Source: an uncultured Alphaproteobacteria bacterium (GTDB lineage Bacteria; Pseudomonadota; Alphaproteobacteria; GCA-2731375). Taken from it: a stretch of 64,000 bases of DNA. The position numbers were made by a program, and so were the translations under genes. The first letter of the stretch is position 1. Each line of letters opens with the position of its first letter. The notes beneath the pieces were generated by a model. That model had not been told where the DNA came from. It worked only from the letters and a program-made list of their open reading frames with translations, and did not search any database. Shown piece after piece: positions 36,543 through 45,200 of the stretch. The stretch covers positions 1 through 64,000 of the forward strand of contig CATOSZ010000003.1 in the NCBI GenBank assembly GCA_951812805.1, written 5' to 3'.

Positions 36543-37155
36543 GACGCTCCCCCAACTCGACGGTGGCGGCGATCAGGTCGACCGTACCGGATACCAGGAT
36601 CCGGTAGTTGAGTGTCAGCCAGACATAGAGGATGGCGCCGACCAGGGTGGTGTGCAGCGCGATCGACATGCCGCTGATCAAGGTCGCGACCATGGAGGAA
36701 ACCTTCTCCACCTCGCCGGCCTGCTCGGGGTCAACGCCCGAGAGGGCGACGATGAAACCGATCACCGTGCCGACCAGGCCAAGGAAGATGAGCGCATTGG
36801 CGATGTCGCGAATGCCGGCGATCCGGTCGGTCAGGCGCAGCCGCAGGGCGCCGGCCAGGTTGGCGCGCCCCTCGGAATCCGCCGCCGTCAGTTGCGCCAT
36901 GTAACGCCCCGCCCAGCTGTCCGCGCCGGGCGCGCTCGCCTTCACGGCGTCGAGGTCGGCACCGTGGCGCCAGATCCTGATGCCGCAAAGGCCGAGCCCA
37001 AAGAGGAACACCAGCACGATCAGGCCCGACAGCTCGCGCAGATGGCCATGGATCATGCCGTCGAGCCAGCCCTGGAGATAGGCAGCCCCGGCCAATGCGC
37101 CGAGCACGACATTGGTCAACAGAAACCGAGTGAACAATAGATGGCGATGCTGCAA
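36529..37155 (-). CDS. MotA/TolQ/ExbB-family proton channel protein
   Basis: The protein has four hydrophobic segments and the ExbB-type core IANALIFLGLVGTVIGFIVALSG followed by SMVATLISGMSIALHTTLVGAILYVWLTLNY. I start it at TTG 37155, 6 bases after GGAGGAGG, which gives 208 residues; a longer frame to 37278 starts in a poor context. It lacks the usual cytoplasmic MotA segments, so it is not a flagellar MotA. It is first in an operon with the ExbD-like subunit and a third membrane protein. The neighbours are not tonB or tolA, so the energised partner is unknown. Confidence 0.75.
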   Translation of the reverse strand: MQHRHLLFTRFLLTNVVLGALAGAAYLQGWLDGMIHGHLRELSGLIVLVFLFGLGLCGIRIWRHGADLDAVKASAPGADSWAGRYMAQLTAADSEGRANLAGALRLRLTDRIAGIRDIANALIFLGLVGTVIGFIVALSGVDPEQAGEVEKVSSMVATLISGMSIALHTTLVGAILYVWLTLNYRILVSGTVDLIAATVELGERRAGA

Positions 37156-37332
37156 CGCCGGCCTCCTCCGGGTGGGGAGCCTCGCTCCCGGTTCATTTGG
37201 CGGCGCGACTGTATCACTTCCCGCACCGCCCCGGCACACCGGACGCGCAGTCGTGATCATGGCGCATGACGTGGCCATCGCCGGTGAAGCCAGATAGAAG
37301 CAGGGGATCAGCCGCGCTGACGGAGAGCGAAG
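37156..37332. other. Divergent intergenic region between the proton-channel operon and a membrane protein
   Basis: This 177-base segment contains the GGAGGAGG ribosome binding site of the minus-strand TTG start, but no other supported gene. Promoters for both directions must lie here; none is clear enough to place. Confidence 0.4.
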
Positions 37333-38223
37333 ATGACAGATATGTCCGCGCCGAAACCGACGCTTTCCGTCCTACTGGCAGCGCCGGGGCGCGCCGCCCG
37401 TGGCCGTCATCGCCGCCATGTCCGGGTCGCCATCGGGCCCTTGGCGATGCTGCTGGTGGCCGCGCTCTGGGTCGCCGTCGCCTATGCGGAAGGAATGGTC
37501 CTGCTCTGGCAGGAGGTCTTCGGCGATGACGCAGAGGCGGCGCTGGCCGCCGAGGGCGCGCGCGGCGCCTGGGCGGCGAGCCGGCATCTGGCGGTGTTGG
37601 CGATGCTCGCCGCGATCGTTCTGGCCACGACGCTGCATGCGATCGCCTGGCACCGGGTCCTGCGCGCGCCGGCGACGGGGGACGACGGCGTTCGCGTCTT
37701 CACCTGGAGTGGCGGACACAGCCGGTATTTCCTCTATCTCGCCGTCTTGTTCTCCATCGTCTGGGTCTTGCCGGTGGCGCTCGTCGTCATCGGCGAGGAT
37801 TGGGAACTCGGGGAAAGTGAACAGCTGATCGTCGGCCTGCTCGCTCTCGCCGCCTGGTGCATCGCCGGCTGTCTCGGCGGCCGGATCAGCCCCGCGCTGC
37901 CCGCGGCGGCACTCTCGCGCCCCCTCGGCCTCGCCCGCGCCTGGCGGGTCGGCGCCGGCCATGGTGCGCGCATCGCGCTCGCCCTGGTGGTTCGGATCCT
38001 GCTATTCCAGCTCGCCACCGCCATCGCCGCCGCCGTCGTGCTGCCGCCGCTGGGCCTCGTCCTGCTGGCCGTCGCCGCAAAAGAAGGCTTCGATTCCAGC
38101 CTGATCGTCGTGCTGGCCATGGCCTGGGCCCTCATCCAGGCGATCGGCTGGCTCTGGCTGTCGAAAAGCGCGGTGGCTATCCTCGACGCGGCCCACCGCG
38201 GCCTCGTGCCCGAAACGGAGTAA
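37333..38223 (+). CDS. Polytopic membrane protein, unknown function
   Basis: The 296-residue protein has about six membrane segments: residues about 31-55, 85-105, 134-156, 164-182, 210-240 and 255-278. A basic N-terminal tail ([11 protein letters not shown]) precedes the first. No family motif is recognised. It is divergent from the ExbB-like operon and 7 bases ahead of ynfA. The membrane prediction comes from reading hydrophobicity, not a program. Confidence 0.6.
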   Translation: MTDMSAPKPTLSVLLAAPGRAARGRHRRHVRVAIGPLAMLLVAALWVAVAYAEGMVLLWQEVFGDDAEAALAAEGARGAWAASRHLAVLAMLAAIVLATTLHAIAWHRVLRAPATGDDGVRVFTWSGGHSRYFLYLAVLFSIVWVLPVALVVIGEDWELGESEQLIVGLLALAAWCIAGCLGGRISPALPAAALSRPLGLARAWRVGAGHGARIALALVVRILLFQLATAIAAAVVLPPLGLVLLAVAAKEGFDSSLIVVLAMAWALIQAIGWLWLSKSAVAILDAAHRGLVPETE

Positions 38224-38230
38224 CGACACC

Positions 38231-38575
38231 ATGCCGAGCGCACTTGCCTATCTCGGCGCGGCGATCGCGGAAATCGCCGGCTGCTTCGCCTTCTGGTCGG
38301 TCCTGCGCAGCGACGCCTCACCCTGGTGGCTGCTGCCGGGGCTTGCCTGCCTGCTGGCCTTCGCCGCGCTGCTGACCCTGGTCGACAGCCTGGCCGCCGG
38401 GCGCGCTTTCGCCGCCTACGGCGGCGTCTATATCGCCGCCTCGCTGGCCTGGATGCTGATCGTCGAGGGGGTGCGGCCGGACCGTTACGACCTGTTCGGC
38501 GCGGCCCTCTGCCTCGTCGGCGCCGCGATCATCCTGCTGGCGCCGCGCGGCACTCCCCCCGGCGTGGTCGGCTAG
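38231..38575 (+). CDS. ynfA: YnfA/UPF0060-family small membrane protein
   Basis: The 114-residue protein has four membrane helices and the family landmarks [42 protein letters not shown] and [21 protein letters not shown]. YnfA is related to small multidrug resistance-type transporters; its physiological role is not established. It ends in CTAG at 38572-38575, which provides the TAG stop for this gene and, read on the other strand, for the S9 peptidase gene. Confidence 0.9.
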   Translation: MPSALAYLGAAIAEIAGCFAFWSVLRSDASPWWLLPGLACLLAFAALLTLVDSLAAGRAFAAYGGVYIAASLAWMLIVEGVRPDRYDLFGAALCLVGAAIILLAPRGTPPGVVG

Positions 38576-40467
38576 CGCATGTCGACCGGCGCGATATCGT
38601 CCGCCGGGGTGAAGGCGAAGACCCGGCCGTAGAACCAGAGCTCGGCCTCCAGCGCGCGGCGAATGTTCTCGGACTTGCGGAAGCCGTGCTGCTCGCCCTC
38701 GAAGGGAACGTAAGCGACGGGGATGCCGGCCGCGGCGAGCGCGGCGACCATGGCCTCCGACTGTTCGGGCGGCACAACCTTGTCCTCCAGCCCTTGCAGG
38801 AAGATCGCCGGACACGACAGCCGGTCCGTGTGATGGATGGGGGAACGGGCCCGGTAGAGATCCGCGCGCGCCGGCCAGGGCCCGATCAGGGAATCGAGAT
38901 AACGCGCCTCGAACTTGTGGGTATGCTGCGCTAACGCCTCGAGGTCGCCGATGCCATAGTGGCTGGCGCCGGCCTTGAAAACGTCGCGGAAGGTGAGCGC
39001 CGAGAGCGTCGTATAGCCGCCGGCCGAACCGCCGCTGATCGCCAGGCGCTCACCATCGACCAGGCCTTTCGCCACGCAATGCAAGGCGCCCGCCGTGCAG
39101 TCGGCGACGTCGACCACGCCCCATTGGCCTTCCAGCCGTTCCCGATACGCGCGGCCATAGCCGGTGCTACCGCCGTAATTCACGTCCAGCACGGCGAAGC
39201 CGCGACTGGTCCAGAACTGGATGGCGAGGGAGAAGCCGTCGCTCGTCGCCGCCGTGGGGCCGCCATGGCTCTTGACGATGAGGGGCGGCGCCTCGCCGGC
39301 CGGACCTTCGAACGCGGCATTCGCCGGGGGATAGAAGAAGGCGTGCGCTTGGCCGCCGTCCTCCGCGGCGAAGGAAATCGCCTGGGCCCGGCTCAACCCC
39401 GCTGGATCCAGCGCGTCGTCGGATGCGGTACGGATGCTTTCGGTATCGCCGTTGCGAATATCGATACTCGCGACCTCGCCCGGCCGGTCGTGGCGGGAAA
39501 GCAGTGCCGCGGCCCGTCCGCCCTGGACCCGCAACGCGGAGACGTCGCTGTAGGCCCCGCCCAACGGCGTTAGCGCGCCGTCCGCCACGCGGCCGAGGCG
39601 CCAACGCCCCTCCGCCTGCCAGGCGCACAGGATCGTGCCGTCCTCCAGAAACCCGTAGGTCGACATGCCGAAGACCCATTGCGGCCGCCCGAACTCCGCC
39701 GCCATCGGCTGCAGGGGCCCCGCCGTCTCGCCGTACAGGTTCCACCAGCCGGAGCGGTCGGAGACGTAATGCAACGTCCCATCCGGCGCAAAGGCGGGCT
39801 GGAAGATCGACTCGCCCTCGCCCCCGGCGACGACCAGTGCCGGCCCAGCGCCCTCGCTGAGCCATAGCCGGGTGCCGTCCCAAGGCATGTTCGGATGCGA
39901 CCAGGACAACCAGGCGAGCCGCTGGCCGTCCGGCGATAGACAGGGGGAGGCATAGAAGTCGTCGCCCTCGGCGATCACCTCCTCCGCCCCGCTGCCGTCG
40001 AGGGGAATAGCGACCAGGCGGTTTGCCGGCTCCCCCTCCCCGGCGTGATCCTCCGTCACCGCGATGAGGCGGTTCGCGTGCGGGTCCACCAGCATGTCGG
40101 CGTAGCGCTGCGCGTCCCGCGTCGTGATCCGCGCCGGCGTGCCGCCCCCGGCGTCGACGCGCCAGATCTGCTGGTCGGAGAAATTGGTGAAATAGACGGC
40201 GCCGTCGTGGACGGCGAAGGCGCCGCCGCCATACTCGTGCACCCGGCTGCGCGCGCTGAAGTCGGCCGGCGTTACCTCGCGCGAGACGCCGTCGGCGTCC
40301 CGGGCCATGACCACGGCGCGGGCGGCCTCCGTCGGGCGGACCTCGATCCAAAACAGCGTGTCGCCGTCGAGGGCGACATCCATCAAGCGCACGCCCCCGG
40401 TGCCGCCGGCGACGATCTCCGCCGAAATCGGCGAGGCCCAGGTGCCGTAAGGTGCGGCCCGCTTCAT
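38572..40467 (-). CDS. S9-family (prolyl oligopeptidase) serine peptidase
   Basis: The 631-residue protein has an N-terminal beta-propeller region and a C-terminal alpha/beta-hydrolase domain. The nucleophile lies in [17 protein letters not shown] (GGSAGG), the acid in [11 protein letters not shown] and the His in [14 protein letters not shown]9 enzymes cleave short peptides, often after proline or acyl-amino acids. The start at 40467 overlaps the amidase stop as ATGA, so the two genes are coupled; a longer N-terminus is possible but unlikely. Confidence 0.88.
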   Translation of the reverse strand: MKRAAPYGTWASPISAEIVAGGTGGVRLMDVALDGDTLFWIEVRPTEAARAVVMARDADGVSREVTPADFSARSRVHEYGGGAFAVHDGAVYFTNFSDQQIWRVDAGGGTPARITTRDAQRYADMLVDPHANRLIAVTEDHAGEGEPANRLVAIPLDGSGAEEVIAEGDDFYASPCLSPDGQRLAWLSWSHPNMPWDGTRLWLSEGAGPALVVAGGEGESIFQPAFAPDGTLHYVSDRSGWWNLYGETAGPLQPMAAEFGRPQWVFGMSTYGFLEDGTILCAWQAEGRWRLGRVADGALTPLGGAYSDVSALRVQGGRAAALLSRHDRPGEVASIDIRNGDTESIRTASDDALDPAGLSRAQAISFAAEDGGQAHAFFYPPANAAFEGPAGEAPPLIVKSHGGPTAATSDGFSLAIQFWTSRGFAVLDVNYGGSTGYGRAYRERLEGQWGVVDVADCTAGALHCVAKGLVDGERLAISGGSAGGYTTLSALTFRDVFKAGASHYGIGDLEALAQHTHKFEARYLDSLIGPWPARADLYRARSPIHHTDRLSCPAIFLQGLEDKVVPPEQSEAMVAALAAAGIPVAYVPFEGEQHGFRKSENIRRALEAELWFYGRVFAFTPADDIAPVDMR

Positions 40468-41738
40468 GGGGCCATCGCCGCTTCCTGCCACAGCGCCACG
40501 GCGAGCAGCTCGTCGTCGCGCCCGAAGGGGGCGACCAGCTGGGCGCCGACCGGCAGGCCCGTCGGCCCGACGTGACCCGGCAAGCTGATCGCCGGCACGC
40601 CGATCGTCGTCCAGGCCCGGTTGAAGAGGGCGTTGCCCGTACTCTCCAGCCCCGCCGGCGCTTCCCCCACCGCGGCCGGCACCAGCAGCGCGTCGAGATC
40701 GGCCATCAACTCCCCCAACAACGCCTGGCAGAAAGCGGCCTGACGGCGCGCGGCGACATAGGCGTCATAGGTGAAGTCGGGATCGAAAATCCGGCGCTTG
40801 AGCTCGGCGCTCAACAGGTCGCCGTGCAGCTTGTGGAGATCGCCGAGGGCGCGGCACCCCTCGTGCCCCATGATCTGATTGTTGGCCTCGGGCAGGCTGT
40901 CGAAGTCGTGCGGCACGTCGACCTCGACGAGCGAGGCGCCGGCCGCCCGGGCGGCCTCGGCCGCCGCCAGGACGGCGGCTTGCGAGCACTCGTCCGCCTG
41001 GTCCCACCAGGGTGTACGGCAAAGACCAATACGCGGCGCGCGCTCGGGCGCCGTCGGCTCTGCGGGTGCCCCCAGCATGGCGGCGCGCATCAGGCCCGCG
41101 TCGGCGACGGAGCGCGTGTGCACCCCCAACGTGTCGAGCGAGAGCGACATGGCGTTGACACCGACGAAGCTGAACTGCCCGAGCGTCGGCTTGTAACCGA
41201 CGACCCCGCAGAACGAGGACGGCCGCAGCACCGAGCCACCGGTCTGCGTGCCGAAGGCGAGCGGCACCATATTGTCCGCCACCGCCGCGGCGGACCCGCT
41301 GGAGGAGCCGCCGGGGGTATGTGCCGGATTGTGCGGGTTGCGCGTCTTGCCGGGGTGGGAGACGGCGAATTCCGTCGTCACCGTCTTGCCGAGCACGATG
41401 CCGCCCGCCGCCTCGACCAGCCCGACGCAGGCCGCGTCCCGGTCCGGGCGATGGCCGGCGAAGATGGGCGAGCCGTGGGTGGTCGGCATCGAGGCGGTCT
41501 CGATGATGTCCTTGAAGCCGACCGGCAGGCCGTGCAGCACGCCGCGTGGCGCTTCACCGTCCCGCGCGCGGGCGGCGGCCAGCGCCCCCTCGGCATCGAG
41601 ATGCTGCCAGGCCAGGACCGCGTCCTCTCGCGCCTCGATCCGGGCCAAACAGGCCTCGACCAGGGCCGTCGCCGTCAGCTCGCCCGCGCGGATGCGCCTC
41701 GCTGCCTCGACGGCGCTCAACTCGTTCGCCATGCCCAT
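40464..41738 (-). CDS. Amidase-signature-family amidase
   Basis: The 424-residue protein has the amidase signature with the catalytic Lys in GLPVGFKDIIET, the Ser-Ser run in TPGGSSSGSAAAVA and the acylated Ser in GTQTGGSVLRPSSFCG. Substrate could be an amide, an N-acyl compound or an aryl amide. The start ATG at 41738 is only 4 bases after the cupin gene's stop, so the S9 peptidase, amidase and cupin form one minus-strand operon. Whether it is a Gln-tRNA amidotransferase is unlikely, as gatB and gatC are absent. Confidence 0.87.
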   Translation of the reverse strand: MGMANELSAVEAARRIRAGELTATALVEACLARIEAREDAVLAWQHLDAEGALAAARARDGEAPRGVLHGLPVGFKDIIETASMPTTHGSPIFAGHRPDRDAACVGLVEAAGGIVLGKTVTTEFAVSHPGKTRNPHNPAHTPGGSSSGSAAAVADNMVPLAFGTQTGGSVLRPSSFCGVVGYKPTLGQFSFVGVNAMSLSLDTLGVHTRSVADAGLMRAAMLGAPAEPTAPERAPRIGLCRTPWWDQADECSQAAVLAAAEAARAAGASLVEVDVPHDFDSLPEANNQIMGHEGCRALGDLHKLHGDLLSAELKRRIFDPDFTYDAYVAARRQAAFCQALLGELMADLDALLVPAAVGEAPAGLESTGNALFNRAWTTIGVPAISLPGHVGPTGLPVGAQLVAPFGRDDELLAVALWQEAAMAP

Positions 41739-41742
41739 CGGA

Positions 41743-42120
41743 CTACTCGAACTTGGCCGTGCTGTCGGCGAGCGTCACGGTGATGTGCCCCATGGTGGTA
41801 TCGGCCCGCGCGCCATGCCAGTGCCGCTCCCCCGCCTTGATATGGACGACGTCGCCGACGGCGATTGGCAGCTCCTCCGTCTCGTTGGCGACCATACCCG
41901 CGCCCGAGGTGACGATCAGGATCTGGTCGCAGTCGTGCACATGCCAACCGGTGGTCGACCCTTCGGTGAAGTTCACCACCGAGCATTTGTAGTTCGGCGA
42001 GTCTCCGTCCGGGATGATCGTCTGCCGGGTGCGGCGCACCGAGCCGCCGCCCCAACCGGCGATCGGCACCGCCTCGCCCAGATCCTCGTGCGGAATATCG
42101 TCGAGTGTCGTCACACGCAT
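41743..42120 (-). CDS. Cupin-domain protein
   Basis: The 125-residue protein has a single cupin barrel with motif 1 GWHVHDCDQILIVTSG and motif 2 GDVVHIKAGERHWHGA, both with His ligands for a metal. It may be a regulator or an enzyme for a small carboxylate, but no specific function can be stated. It is the first gene of the three-gene run with the amidase and S9 peptidase and is divergent from the A2M gene, with 116 bases between them. Confidence 0.83.
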   Translation of the reverse strand: MRVTTLDDIPHEDLGEAVPIAGWGGGSVRRTRQTIIPDGDSPNYKCSVVNFTEGSTTGWHVHDCDQILIVTSGAGMVANETEELPIAVGDVVHIKAGERHWHGARADTTMGHITVTLADSTAKFE

Positions 42121-42236
42121 GGCTTGGTTCCTCCCCTTGATAAGGGCCCATCATAGCGCCCCGATGGCGCCTTGTTTTAACCGCATTTCCGCGCGATGCT
42201 ATATGCGTTTCTCCTGATGCGTTACGAGGTCCGGTC

Positions 42237-45200
42237 ATGCGCGCCCTTTTCCTGTTTGTCCTGTTGATGCTGCCGCTGCCGGCCACCGCGAGTGGCGAGG
42301 CGGCGGACCGGCTGATCGACCCGGACTTCACGGTTCCCGATCACTCCGGCGCCGCGGACCGGCTGCGCGAACGCGTCGCGGCGCTGGCGGACCGGCTGCG
42401 CGCGATGGACGCCGGCCAGGCGGCAGCGGACGTCGACGACCGTCTGAGTGAACTATTCCTGCCCGAGCGGCCGGACAGATTTCGCAGCCGTTTCGCCCGC
42501 GAACTCGCCGTCCACAAACAGCCGGCGAACCACGACGCCTGGCTTCGCCTGGCGCGGGCCTATTTGAAGGCGGGACGCCTGGACGATGCGACCGCGGCGG
42601 CGTGGCGTGTCTGGCGGGAAGCCTCCAACAGCACGAAGCGCGCCCAGGGCCTGGATATCGTGGCCGAGGCGGCACTGGCCCGCGACGACGCCCGCCTGGC
42701 CTTGCATCTGTATGTCCGGGCCCTGGAGCTGCACCGGAACGGGCAGCGCCAACGCCGCCTTCGGGTATTGCGCGAGCGGTTGGAACTGCGCATCACCAAC
42801 ATCGCCCTCGACGTCGAAGGCCGGCGCCCGACCGCCTGCGTGGTCTTCAACCAACCCCTCGCCCCGGCGATGCGGCGTCGGCCGGAAGACTATGCCCGGC
42901 TGGAGCCGGCACAGGATGTCGACGTCTCCGCCCGCGAGGCACAGATCTGCTTCGCCGGGCTGAAACACGGCGCCGATCTCGAGGTGGTCGTCAAGGCCGG
43001 GATCCAGGGCAGCAAGGGCGGCCGGCTCTACGCGGATTCGCGCCGCCGGATCATCGTGCCGGATCGGGCGCGGCGGGTGACGCTGTCGCGGCAAAGCTAT
43101 GTGCTGCCGCTTTCCCGCGGCGACCGGCTGCCGGTGACGACGGTCAACCTCACCACCGTCCGCCTCGACCTCTACCGCATCACCGACCGCAACCTCGCCA
43201 ACGCCGCCGCGATGGGCCTGCTGCGCGACGACCTCTACGCCAGCAGCGAGAACCAGGTGGCCGAGTCCATCGGCGCCCGGATCTGGAACGGCCGCCTGGA
43301 GGTCGACTCGATTCGGAACCGGGAGGTCACCACCAACCTGCCGCTCGGCGAGGTTCTGGCCGAACGGGTCCCCGGTGTCTATGCCCTGGTCGCGCGCGAT
43401 CCGGACGAGGACCGCAACCGCGCCTGGCAACGCCATGCGACCCAATGGCTGGTGGTGAGCAACATCGGCCTCACCACCTTCGAGGGCGGCGACGGGCTTT
43501 TGGTGGTCGCCCGGGGGCTCGACGATACCACGGCGATTTCCGGCACGCGGATGCGCCTGATCGCCCGCAACAACCGGGTCCTTGGCGAGGCGACGACCGA
43601 CGACGAGGGCCTCGCCCGCTTCGCGCCGGGCCTGTTGCGCGGCAAGGGCGGCGACCGGCCGCTGCTGCTGACGGCGGCGACGGCGGCGGGCGACTACAAC
43701 TTCCTGCGTCTCGATCGCGGCCAGCTCGACCTCGCCGACCGCGGCGTCGGCGGCCGGGCGGCCCCCACCGGCGCCGACGCCTTCCTCTATCCCGAGCGTG
43801 GCGTCTACCGCCCGGGCGAGACGGTGCGCCTCTCGGCCCTGCTGCGCGACGCCCGGGCCGAGGCGCTGGCCGGCCTGCCGCTCACCATCCGGGTAACCCG
43901 GCCGGGCGGCACGGTGATGTTCGAGAAGACGCTCGCCGGGGACTCCTTCGGCGGCTACGGCGTGGACGTCCCGCTCTCCCCCGGCGCCCGGGCCGGCGGC
44001 TGGGTCGCCGCCGCCTATCTCGATGCCGAGGCGGCGCCGATCGGCTCCGTCGGCTTCCTGGTCGAGGATTTCGTGCCGCGCCGCCTGGAGGCGAACGTGG
44101 CGAGCGATGCCGAAATGCTGCGTGTCGGAGACGAGATCGAAGCCCGGCTGGAGGCCCGCTTCTTCTACGGCGCACCCGCCGCGGACCTCGAGCTCGGCGC
44201 CGAGCTGACCTTGATCCGGGCGGAGACTCCCTTCCCGGCCTACAAGGGCTATCGCTTCGGCCTGGCGCAGGAGGCCTTCCGGCCGACCCGCAGGCCCCTG
44301 AAGGCGCCGCGCACCGACAAGCAGGGCAAGGCCACCTTGCGGTTCCGTCTCGACGAGCTGCCCGACACCTCGCATCCGCTGGTCGCCGACCTGCGCCTCG
44401 ACGTTATCGATGTGGGCGGCCGGGCCGTGCCCGCGCGTCTCCGCCTCCCCGTGCGGGCCCGCGCCGTCGAGGTCGGCCTGCGCCCGGCCGGCGCCGGCAG
44501 CCTCGGCCCCAGGGACGTCGCGGAATTCGACATCGTCGCCCTCGACGATGGTGGCCAGCCGGTGCCGGGACGACCACTGACGGTGCATTGGGTTCGCGAG
44601 CACCACGACTACGACTGGTATCGCCAGGGCGATATCTGGCGGACCCGGGTGACCGTCACCGACGAGGTCGTGTTCGCCGACGAGATCCGGCTCGACGAGG
44701 CCGGCCAGGCCCGGCTCTCACGCCAGCTGCCACGCGGGCGCTGGCGCTTCGAGGTCGCCGATGCCCAAGGCGGCTCGGCCGCGAGCCATCGCTTCCCCGT
44801 CGGCTGGTGGGCGTCCTCCCGCCTGCCGAACGTGCCGGATTCCCTCGAACTCTCCCTGCATGCCCGCGACCTGCGCGACGGTGAGGTCCTGCGCGCCTTC
44901 GTCAAGGCGCCCTTCGCCGGCACGGCAATCGCCGTGGTGATGAGCGATGCCTTGCACCATCTCGCCAGCGTACCGCTGCCGGCCGGCGGCGGCGAGATCG
45001 AGATCCCGGTCTCGCGCGAGTGGGGCCCGGGCGCCTATCTGATGGTGACGGCGCTTCGACCCGATAACGCCGACGCGGCGCATCTGCCGCGCCGCGCCAT
45101 GGGCCTCGCCTGGTTCTCGATCGATGCCGCGCGACGTCGCGTCGCCGTCGAGCTCGAGGTGCCGGAAAACGTCCGCCCACGCCGGCAGCTGACCCTGCCG

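Noticed and set aside
36529-37155. Zorya-type (ZorA/ZorB) or flagellar motor assignment for the ExbB-like set
   Set aside because: ZorB and MotB carry an OmpA-like peptidoglycan domain, and Zorya has helicase partners; neither is visible here.
40464-41738. GatA subunit of the glutamyl-tRNA amidotransferase
   Set aside because: No gatB or gatC nearby, and the gene is coupled to an S9 peptidase and a cupin, so a general amidase is more likely.
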